Assembly: GCA_020650975.1 (NCBI GenBank)
Contig: JAIPMN010001353.1
Coordinates: forward strand, 4,702-35,498
Reading direction: 5' to 3'
Origin: Apostichopus californicus
Taxonomy: Eukaryota; Echinodermata; Holothuroidea; Aspidochirotida; Stichopodidae
Length of the DNA stretch: 30,797 nucleotides
Part shown: positions 21,426 through 30,797 of the stretch, in pieces
How the letters are laid out: each line of letters opens with the position of its first letter
Position numbering within the stretch: position 1 is the stretch's first letter
Translations under genes and position numbers: made by a program
The notes under the pieces: model-generated
Told to the model about the DNA's origin: nothing
What the model saw: only the letters and a program-made list of their open reading frames with translations
Databases searched by the model: none

Positions 21426-22271
21426 GAAAGATGATACTTGATCATCATTGATCACAGAGGTAAAACACCCTTCAGTCACTGCCTCTCTCTAAGTATATTC
21501 ATGTTCATCAGTGAACGTAACATTATATTGTCTCATTTGATGCTCTTTATTAAATTTACCTCTGAATGAGAGATATCTGAGAACATTCCCCCCCCCCACC
21601 CACCCTCCGCCAAAAGACAAATACTTCCACATTTTTCAGTTCGTTCTTTAATATGTCAGGGCGGAAGTGCATATATCACCCTTAATTGATACTGCAAGTA
21701 ACAACAGTAATGATGATTTATTCAAAGGACACAAGCACGTCCATCATGTTCATAAAACAGGAAGCGTTAAATCTACATACGCCTTTGAACTTCAAGAAGA
21801 CTGTTATGCGATAAATGTTTATTTCAACATCCTCTCTCCTGTCATAACAACCGTGAATGACTTTAATTCTATCAATTAGACCATTGAATCATCTCAACAA
21901 AAAGAACAAACATATCGTCTCCACAAATGAATTCTAGGAAAAACTATACCTGTGTATAAAAACCGCCTCAGAAGCATTGTGGAAGCCACATCCTCCCCTC
22001 GCTAATGACTAATCCGAAGAAGCACAAGACCATGTAATGCAGAAAAAAAAAATGAAACGACCCCATGTGTCTGTGTTACAACGTTATACCTATCAAATCT
22101 TCAGTTTTCTGTGATGAATCTTGAGTGATGTAGTCGCAATGTTATGTCGGAAGTTAATTTATATCGTTGGTATTAAAAGTCATTGATTGCACAAACTGAT
22201 AGCTTTAGAAGATGAAGGCGGCGGAGGCAAATATTGTCGAGGTGACTGACCAGATATTGCCGATTGTGATG
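21426..22271. other. Non-coding stretch
   Basis: There is a C-run near 21590, otherwise mixed AT-rich DNA. A 70-codon plus ORF at 21667-21879 has no supporting context. Confidence 0.5.
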
Positions 22272-23166
22272 GGTGCATGCGGTGTTATCAGCAGTGTAGT
22301 AGAATCGTGTGCTGTAATAACTTACATAGCATGGCCATGTTTTGTTATCAACAGTAAAGTAGAATTGTGTGCTGTGATGACTTACATAGCATAGTGGTGT
22401 TTTGTTATCAACAGTATTGTAGAACTGTGTGTGGTAATAACTTACATAGCATGGTGTTTTGTTATCAACAGTATAGTAGAATGGTGAATAACTTGCATAG
22501 CATGGCCATGTTTTGTTATCAACAGTAAAGTAGAATCGTGTGCTGTAATAATTTACATAGCATGGTCGTGTGTTTTATCAACAGTGTAGTAGAATCGTGT
22601 GCATAATAACTTATATAGCATGGACATGTTTTGTTATCAACAGTATAGTAGTATTGTTTGCTGTGATGAATTACATAGCATGGTGGTGTTTTGTTATCAA
22701 CAGTATAGTAGAACTGTGAGTGGCAATAACTTACATAGCATGGTGTTTTGTTATCAACAGTAAAGTAGAATCGTGTGCTGTAATAACTTACATGGCATGG
22801 TCGTTTTTTTGTTATCAACAGTGTAGTAGAATCGTGTGCATTTAACTTACATGCATGATCATGTTTTCCTATCAACAGTATAGTAGAATTGTGTGCTGTG
22901 ATGACTTACATAGCATGGTCGTGTTTTATTATCAACAGTGTAGTATAATTGTGTGCATAATAACTAACATAGCATGGTCATGTTTTGTTATCAACAGTAA
23001 AGTAGAATCGTATGCTGTTATAACTTACATAGCAAGGTCGTGTTTTCTTATCAACTTTGTAGTAGAATCGTGTGCATAATAACTTACATAGCATGGTCAT
23101 GTTTGTTATCAACAGTGTAGTAGAATCGTGTGCTGTAATAACTTACATAGCATGGTCGTGTTTTGC
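22272..23166. repeat. 60-bp minisatellite, about 15 copies
   Basis: The unit contains TTACATAGCATGGTCGTGTT, TTGTTATCAACAGT and GTAGAATCGTGTGCTGTAAT. I count 15 occurrences of the AGTAGAAT-type core, spaced 54 to 65 bp, mostly 60. Units alternate between AGTAAAGTAG, AGTGTAGTAG and AGTATAGTAG forms, and between GTGATGA and GTAATAA endings. Because 60 is a multiple of three, one minus frame stays open for 118 codons (22519-22875) with FTVDNKT repeats. No start, splice or domain evidence supports a protein. Confidence 0.95.
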
Positions 23167-24589
23167 TCTTTAAAGCAGGAGTCTGCATGCATGCCTTTCA
23201 AAAGAGAATTTCACAATCCTAAGGACCATTGCAGTGCAATTAACTCATTACCATAACTTTTTTTAAATTTTATTTAAATGAGAGCAAAAAAAAAAAAAAC
23301 CGATTATTATAACAAACTTACTTTTTATCTTCTGTGGGAAGTGTGTCTAGGTTCACAGAATTAAATTTAGAGTGCCCAAAATGTTAATTCAAGCAGGGTT
23401 TTTGTTTAATATACACTAAAATCAGAGAAAGCAGGTTAACTTTATTTCCGATAAAGATATTTGGTTAAACTTTGCCGCATTAATTATTTCTCTAAATATG
23501 TTTCCCTCGGACTTGTGAAATTAAATGATTAATACTATAAGTGTCAACAAGTTAAAGTTGTACTTCTGAACTCTTGGTTAGACTGCAACAGAAAACTTTA
23601 TATCTTAGTAATAAATCAAAATAAAAAAGTTGGGCACACAAAATGTCATATCACTCATAGTCAAAAAATTGGTTTAAAACAAACACCAAACTTCCTTCCA
23701 ATTAATATTTGATTTCAGATTATATTAACCGAATGAGGTTTAAGTTTTCTTGCAAATTAATGACAAGAGGGACTAAAAGTAGAAGCAAAAGTGTATATTC
23801 GTGCCCGATATTTACAAAAATTATGAAAATTCAACGTCTTACATTCAATATAAAAATTCCACTTATTTAACACATATCTTCATTTGCTTGACACAAACAG
23901 AAGGTCAACTAGATACAATGTCTTCCTTAAATTTCTCACTTTTGTTTTTTTGTTTTTCAAGTAGCAAAAGTTTCATCAGAGATTTTTTTACCGTAATGGG
24001 AACATCTTACAATCAAGTAAAGATGACATAATTAAAGCAAAATTCAGTTATAATTACACGCCATGATATCTGACTAAAATTACTTGTCTAAACTTTTACG
24101 ACCTATAGTTACTTCATATAGTTTACTTCTTGAGATATTCATATTCAATTCAAGTCCTGGTGTTCAAACTGTTTTGCTCGCAGCTGGTGACCTCAATTTC
24201 CAGCTTCATCATCTTGGCGATCACATCCCCCCCCCCATGGCAAATGTCATGGCCTGGGAAGAGGGCCCTATGGGGAGAAGTTGAGCTTGGCCCTCACATT
24301 TTTTAAACCTGTTGACGACTTATAAGGGTATGCCTTCAGTTGCAAAGTGTTATACTTTGCACCAATTTTGACAGTCTAAGTAATTTATGTTAGAAAATAA
24401 TATTTTTGTGGGTTTTCATTCTCTCCAAATGTTTTGGTGATACACAAAGTGCATTTTGGGGACCAAACTGTAGGTAGCAAACCCTAGTCCCAACCTGGGG
24501 AATTAAAGCAATACCATCTGGTACTATTCAAACATACACACATATAAATCTTTACCGGGAAATTATTGCTCGATATACATATATCAGGG
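23167..24589. other. Non-coding stretch
   Basis: AT-rich with an A13 run near 23287. A GC-richer patch at 24160-24295 includes a C run. A small hairpin GCAAAGT-GTTAT-ACTTTGC lies near 24340-24358. No gene is seen. Confidence 0.5.
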
Positions 24590-25140
24590 ACAGATCATGC
24601 AAGACTTTAATTTCTTCTTATCTCAGTCCTAAATCTATTTATAACCAACCCTACATATCTGAACCTTTACATATATACTGCTTTAAAGTTCTATATCAGT
24701 CCAATTGAATCTCATTCTTATGTCTAACCAATCATACGTAACATATCCTTACATAATTTAGATACTGCTTTAACTTTGTATCTCAGTTCTTACATATAAC
24801 CGATCCTTACATAACTAAGATAGCACACTTTATGTCGGTAATCTCGGCCCTAAGTCTAACCCAAGAATAACATCAAACATACTGCTTTAAGTTGTATCAA
24901 AAATTTAAATCTAAACAATCCTACATTCCAGATATCAGCAAACTGCTGGAAAATTGTAGCTGAGTCATAATTCTAACCAATCCCTAATTCTAACATATTG
25001 CTTTAAGTTGTATCTCAGTCCCAAGTCTCTATTACCAATCCTACATACCAGATCCTTACATCATTAGCATGCATACTGCTTTAAGTTGTATCTCGATCAG
25101 TCCCAAGTCTCTATTACCAATCCTACATACCAAGGAAGTC
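24590..25140 (+). repeat. Decayed tandem array, 55-90-bp units
   Basis: A landmark like ACTGCTTTAAGTTGTATCTC recurs near 24677, 24764, 24823 (weak), 24881, 24942 (weak), 24997 and 25074. It is followed in each unit by CAGTCCTAAGTCT-like and ACCAATCCTACATA-like blocks. The last two units are the most alike, sharing CCCAAGTCTCTATTACCAAT. Spacing varies from 55 to 87 bp. It looks like an older array with a recent duplication at its right end. Confidence 0.8.
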
Positions 25141-28100
25141 AACACCAATACTCCACTACTGAGGTAGATGACATATAGTCATGTTACCTAAAGCCTACCT
25201 TCCCCTTATGACACATATAATTATGGCGAAACAATTCAAAAACTATGTAACTGTATAGACGTACTCAGATTTATCCTGTGGTGAAACTCAACGGCTTACA
25301 CATTGGGCCATGAAACCCTATCCGTGTGATGTCAGCTGATTAAAAATGACCGCAGCTTTTACAGTACTTATCCAACCTCTCTTTGACCAGTGTAACTCAG
25401 AGAATCAAGAGCCAGATCTGGTATATTTCAGTTTAGACTATTTTCCATCGATAAAATAAAATGCAAAAATCCTTTCCAACAAATTATAACAAACCAGAGA
25501 TCCCAAAACCAATGGACGACTGCATGCAATAATCACTATACACAGCTAGCCTACCAGCAGCAGAAGCAAATTCTGAACAGGTCAAGAGACTCCGATTTCA
25601 GATTCTGGTGAGTTTTTGAGCCAGTAACCCGATCCATGTAAGGAGGCCTGCATTCTAACGCGCCATTTTCATGTTATATAGCAAACCACGTCTATGTCGT
25701 CGTAAGTCGTTCAAAAGCTAAGTACTGTATTACCACTGAGAGAGTTTTAATCGTCAGCACATGGTGCGGGTATTACTTGTGTTGTTGCTTCAATTCTGAT
25801 ATATTCCCACCATCGGAAGGAGAAGGGATCTGGCAGTCTAAAACCCTGTCATCGTGCAAGGGCAATTACAGTAATCACTGCCTTGAGAAGAATCATAACA
25901 GGAATTACAGTGTAAACAATAAAAAGAGAATGGTTTGGCTCGTTACTATGGCACCGTACTCTGACAGTTTGCCTATAGCCTGCTAGATCCCTTTATGCCA
26001 CAGTATGTCGGTAAGCACTGGCTAAAGATCACCGTGACCTTTTGGCTTGTATTACGATCGACATTAAACCTTAACGCAGAGACGATGTCAAGACAGCTCT
26101 TAACTAACTGCGTAACATCTCCTCTGGTAATATATCACACTAGGATCAAAATTACCTTATGACACAGATGACAGATGTGTACCATATATCGCCCCGTCCA
26201 GTTTAATATCCGCCCAACAAATTTGCTAAGTGTACGCCGAGAACAAATTGTTGCCACGGAATCTTTCAGCTGCATTTCCCAGTGGGTTTCAACTTACGTA
26301 ATTTCGTTTTTTTTTTAAATCCAGATGAGAGATAAGAAAGTTATGTAACATCTAATCGGCAGTATACACTCAATCCGACTAAGACACCAGTGTGGAAGCA
26401 ACTGTGTGCCTGCTTTTAATACATTAGCAAGCTATTATGAAACCCTTACAATAATAATAATTATATAATTAGGAATACAGACAATGAGGTGTGCCCACAA
26501 ATTAAATGAACAATTTAAATATTTTACTTTCATTCTTGCCTTCATTTACCAATTTGAAAACTCTTTGAAATACATGTTACATTGGCTATATACAGTATAT
26601 AAATTCACCCTTTCTGGTGACAGGTTGGAGCCCATGAGCGGACTGACCAACCAGCTTATTAAACCACGTGGAAATAGTGCACCCTCAGTATGAGGACCCT
26701 GAGGTGCCTCATAGTCATAGGTAAAGGTGCCAAAGGCCCCCGAAATGGATGCAAGCGGTGCCAAGTTTTGTCTGAGGCACCAAAATGGGTCACTTGTTTT
26801 TAAGGTCCCAGCGAAGCAGTGCTTGGATCATATAACGGGTAGCGACTTATGCCCCCTGGAGCTGCAGTCCAACCTAACCAATACCAGTTATCCCTAGCTC
26901 AATCCCCAAGTATGGCATCCATATTTGAATAACCGGCATCCATATTTGAATAACTTGTGACAAATTTTGACAAATAATAAGTAGATTTTGACAAATTCGA
27001 CTCAAGGCGATGCTTTAACATGTTTGGAATGGTGTCAGTGTGACTTTACCCTGATTGGCTACTACACCGATTAGCATGTAAGTACCCTGATTGGCTACTA
27101 CACATGTAAGTATCGTATGACTGTTGCACTGTACTGTACATGCTCAAGATTCTAAAACTTGAATGTGAAATACAATCAATCAAAAGCTTCCAGTTGGGGC
27201 AACTTTTTTTCCTACATTGTATAGATCTTCAAGTTCTGCTTCAAAGCACTGGTACAATATAGTAAATAGAAGTATGAATATCCTATTTCTATCGGATAAA
27301 AGATTAGGAACTGTTCACACTCTCAGTACGAGTTCTTTGAAGCATGATAAGAGAGTAAAGTACAAGAGTGGCACTTAGCACATTAATTAGGAGATTGTCC
27401 CAACTGGCTGACCAGAAATACAGTTATACATTGAAAGCATATAAATCAACATACCTAAATACATGAATATTTAAAGAACCACTGCATTTATTAAAAAAAA
27501 ATTATATCTGTCCGCAGAATAAAAAAAAAAAGAACATGACAAAAAAAAGGATCTCAACTAACCTTAAAAACATAAAAAGCGGTAAATTATCCCAGAAATG
27601 TGGTAGAGAAAATGACATTTGGAGCACGCCTAAAACGTCATACAATTGGAACACAAAAGACCAGGATTATTACAACTATGGAGTGCAGTGAACCGCAAGC
27701 AAGTGTGTAGTTGTGTGTGTGAGACACATTCTGACATAATGACAAATTTATGATTGTCAGCAAAGAACTGTTCAATAATACTGTACAGTCATACACAGAA
27801 ACAACCTGCCTTTGCTATTCAATCTCAGCTGAGAGCAGTACCAGCAGTTTTACAGTCTCTTTTTTTGATCTTTTATTAAACATTGGAAATGAAAGTACAA
27901 TTTTAGTTATTAATATGTCTTTGTGGAAACCTCAAAAGACAGAAACTGAAAATAGCTTTATACACAATCAGAAGTGTGAAATTGTCAATAGCTAATTATC
28001 TACACTTGAAGAAATTATTGTAAGCCTGAAAGAAACTTTGAGGCAGGTCAATCTGGAGTTAATGCAACAACAATCAATTAATTATTTTTTTCTTGTACGG

Positions 28101-28644
28101 TTGTACCTGCTTGTGACTGCAACATATTTTTTCCCTTCCTTTCATTTTCACCAGCCACCAAATGATGAAAAAAAATGGATCCTCATTTTGAGGTCTCATT
28201 GGAACAAAATTTTGACTTGCTTTTGATATTGTTTTTTGGATGCTTAATGGCATGTTAAGACTCACTTAAAGTCAGTCAAAGGCCCATACCAACCAACATA
28301 GGGTCACATTACTAGCATCATTCACAGAGGGGAGGGGGGGGGGATGCTCCCCAACCTCCATCTTCAGTCCAGCAGGGGGAACGTCCAGACAGGTATCAAT
28401 TTTTCAACTAAGAAAGTTATTTATTAGCACAAACTTGCATTAATAAGACCTAATTATTGAACTAATTTATGCTTGTAAAATGTTGGCCCATTTGCAGGGA
28501 ATGAACAAGTCGTTTATCCATGACATAGATCGAACGCATACGCATGGGTAGATGTATTGACGTTTCTGTTCGGTAAGTACATTGATACGGTATAAGCTAG
28601 GCTACGTATCTTACACAACCACTATGCCTGTCACACTATGCCTG
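25141..28644. other. Non-coding stretch with small duplications
   Basis: No gene is supported. It holds a tandem GGCATCCATATTTGAATAAC (around 26917-26954), the CCAAT-box duplication at 27047-27110 (listed separately), an inverted pair GGTGCCTC/GAGGCACC (around 26703 and 26774) in a GC-richer patch, A-runs at 27490-27550, and a G10-type run near 28340. CACTATGCCTG is repeated at 28620-28644, just before the SINE. Confidence 0.5.
27047..27110 (+). repeat. 36-bp duplication carrying two CCAAT-type boxes
   Basis: TACCCTGATTGGCTACTACAC occurs at 27047 and 27083, each followed by ATGTAAG. The first copy has 8 extra bases (CGATTAGC). Each copy contains CTGATTGGCTA, the reverse of a strong NF-Y CCAAT box. 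There is no gene nearby to regulate. Confidence 0.75.
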
Positions 28645-28892
28645 CCGAGTGTTAGCTCAGTGGTTAACACCGGTGCCTTTCAATCATATAAGGACCCCAG
28701 TTCGAGTCACTCCAAGATTAATGTATGTCGTCCAGTTACAGAGTTGTTGACAATTGACAATCATAATCATGGACGTTAAATATGAATGTAAGAGACTGAC
28801 TTCGGTCAGCTTGCGGCTTTGATAAGCCAATGAGGCTTCTTCGCGAGTTCCTGCTTGCAGGAGGATCTAAAATACTTACATACATACATACA
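28645..28892 (+). mobile_element. tRNA-derived SINE, essentially full length
   Basis: The head has an A-box TAGCTCAGTGG (28653-28663) and a B-box-like AGTTCGAGTCA (28699-28709). The first bases GAGTG pair with CACTC after the B box, a remnant of a tRNA acceptor stem. The body carries three hairpins: CTGAC-TTCG-GTCAG (28796-28809), GGCTT-TGAT-AAGCC (28815-28828) and CCTG-CTTG-CAGG (28850-28861). The tail is a TACATACATACA repeat. It matches the truncated copy at 5319-5500 very closely, so the family was active recently. Pol III transcription from the internal promoter is expected. No target-site duplication is obvious. Confidence 0.8.
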
Positions 28893-30797
28893 AGGGGCCA
28901 AAATTTTGGGTGCCAGCCATCACCATTAAGTCACGTACAGTACTACAGTAGCTTGTCGTCAGCGATCACAAACCAAGTTTATTCTATGTTCGTTCAAAAT
29001 GTACTATATTACAAGTGGAGCAGATCTACGTAAATCACCAACTTTAGACAAGACGGTATATAAATGAACTTGAAGAAAGTTGTATCTCTAGCGGCTGAAT
29101 ATTCGCAACGTCGATACACTTCTGTTAAAGTATATATACATGGAAGATTTTAAGGAACAACAATAGTTTAAAAGAATGCACAAAAAAAAAGGAAAAAATT
29201 CTACCTTCATACAGAAGAACACAAGACCATCTTGCAAGGTACAAAAATCCATCTATGCCAGCAAGTCTACAGGAAACAACTCAACCATTCATTACAGCTT
29301 CAGTGATATAGTACTAGTCCTATAAAGAGTATTTAATCTTGTACTCCAGAAGAATGTTGGTAGGTCATTATAAGGCCATCCATGACGTCTTGCAAGGTAC
29401 TGTTATAATTGCTTTTGAAAACTGTTGAAAAGATAGTTTGCTGGGATTCAGACCCTTAAAATAAGACCCAAGACACGGAGGAATGTCAAATTAGACAATT
29501 AAACGTTGTCTCGGTGACGTAAAACTACTTGATCGAGTCCGACACTGAATGACTGTTATTTAGCATTTCTAGCATATTTGTTAATGGTCACATGAACAAA
29601 GTGAAGAATTTCAATGACATACCAGCCAGCAGAGAATTAACAACCTGGTTTCAAGGTATGCCACATTAAATGTCTTTGATTGTTTTGTTCAGACATACCT
29701 TTATGGAAAAGGATAGCCTTAAGAGGGTCAGTGACATCATAATCACTAAACCAAAGGGAATGAGGAGCAGCAATGTAAAATAATTGATAATGAGGTAAAC
29801 AGATCAGCCTCAAAGAGCTAGCTCAGGGTTATCTAATTGTGTTTGATGGATGGGTTTACTAAACTCCTCTATAGATAAACCATATGTGACCTATAATTCA
29901 ACCCAGTAGAGAATGCATTGGTGTTTTTTGTATATTGATTAATCTGTGAATTACTACATATACTTTATGTTTTAATAGTTCAAATCAAATAAATTTTTAG
30001 AGTGACAATCTAGTCTAGGGTGAATGGACCCATAAATTTTAATTCCCAATGTGTAGATCAGCAAATATCCACTCTCTCACTCTCTATACATTTATATATG
30101 CTATTGTACAATATAGTAACTATACACCAATGCATAAGTTTGTGTAGATATGACTGAACATTCAACTTCAGATGTGTTGGTTTAATTGTCTGCCTCTCCC
30201 AAACGCCCTTCGTTCATTTTTCCCCCTTTCTTTCCAGCACTGTGAATTTTACATGGCCCTTGCATCAATGTTGGTCCATCCCTTATTTAGACAACATACT
30301 CTCCCATGGAGTAAAACAGTTATTATACTAAGAGTTTGCAAAATGGCTGCCATATATAGCATGTGAGAATGTAACACTGATTCAAACGGTATAATAATTC
30401 ATATATCTCTAACTTCGATCTAAACTTGGTAAAAGTACAAACAAATCCATAAATTATTACTTTAACGCATGAGCTTGATCCATTGAGGCCAATCACATGA
30501 CTTGTTCACAAAACAGGTTATGATTCTTCCTCAAAATTTGTTGATCATATTGCAAATATGACATGGATTTAAATAATCATAGTTCGGAACATGCAGTACA
30601 ACACAAAATAGTTTTTTAATGTTTTTCCAGTAATTATAATTAAAATTGTATGTTAATTTGACCTACACAGCTTAACAACTTAATTTGGCACTAGTTTAAA
30701 TGCACTCTGCTAAGTCTAATTAATATTGCCTTAATGCACAAAAAGTAGATAAGATCGTGTTAATGATATCGAAGATAAAAAGTAACACATAAAATTA
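28893..30797. other. Non-coding stretch to the window end
   Basis: AT-rich with no supported gene. A strong acceptor-like tract (CCCCCTTTCTTTCCAG) ends at 30237 and is followed by 42 open codons in phase 0, from 30238 to the stop ending at 30366. No good donor is visible, so I do not call an exon. Confidence 0.45.

Noticed and set aside
21121-21441. Three overlapping Pro/Phe-rich ORFs
   Set aside because: Products of a pyrimidine tract with a 19-bp period.
22272-23166. CRISPR array
   Set aside because: The units are contiguous 60-bp tandem copies with no unique spacers, and the context is an animal genome.
26546-26764. 72-codon minus ORF
   Set aside because: No splice context or recognised domain; lies in a GC-richer patch with short inverted repeats, more likely repeat-derived.

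Overview
The window looks like nuclear DNA of a multicellular animal, most likely a marine invertebrate. It is AT-rich and almost gene-free. It carries one clear intron-flanked coding exon, Pol III-type tRNA-derived SINEs, a Penelope-like hammerhead motif, several unrelated minisatellites and many microsatellites. Nothing resembles a bacterial, phage or organelle gene arrangement. An echinoderm is my best guess, but this is inference from overall character; no gene here fixes the taxon.

Layout. Positions 1-415 hold a pyrimidine-rich tract and the end of a Penelope-like element with a hammerhead-type fold. Positions 416-4424 are non-coding. Positions 4425-5132 (minus strand) hold the one well-supported protein-coding exon: 708 nt, phase 0/0, clean splice sites, and a Ser/Asn-rich protein segment with two 14-3-3-type motifs. 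A 5'-truncated SINE follows at 5319-5500. Two minisatellites of the same 20-bp family lie in opposite orientation at about 7.5-7.9 kb and 10.4-10.7 kb. Around 11.4-11.9 kb there is a plus-strand TATA/initiator pair, a strong 3' splice-site-like tract and a 68-codon ORF with a good Kozak context. This is the best candidate for a second gene start.

From 12 to 30.8 kb I see no convincing coding sequence. This part holds a 58-bp tandem duplication (12.7 kb), purine and AAAT/AATG microsatellites (15.3-16.1 kb), a 163-bp near-perfect palindrome (16.8 kb), a compound ~130/163-bp tandem array ending in a minus-strand tRNA-like SINE head (18.2-18.8 kb), a pyrimidine tract (21.2 kb), a 15-copy 60-bp minisatellite (22.3-23.2 kb), an older decayed array of 55-90-bp units (24.6-25.1 kb), and a full-length copy of the SINE seen at 5.3 kb (28.6-28.9 kb).

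The genes cannot be tied into a pathway. The minus-strand exon belongs to a gene that probably extends beyond this window or across large introns, and the 11.7-kb candidate would be transcribed in the opposite direction. Most short ORFs in the window arise from repeats or chance and are left out.
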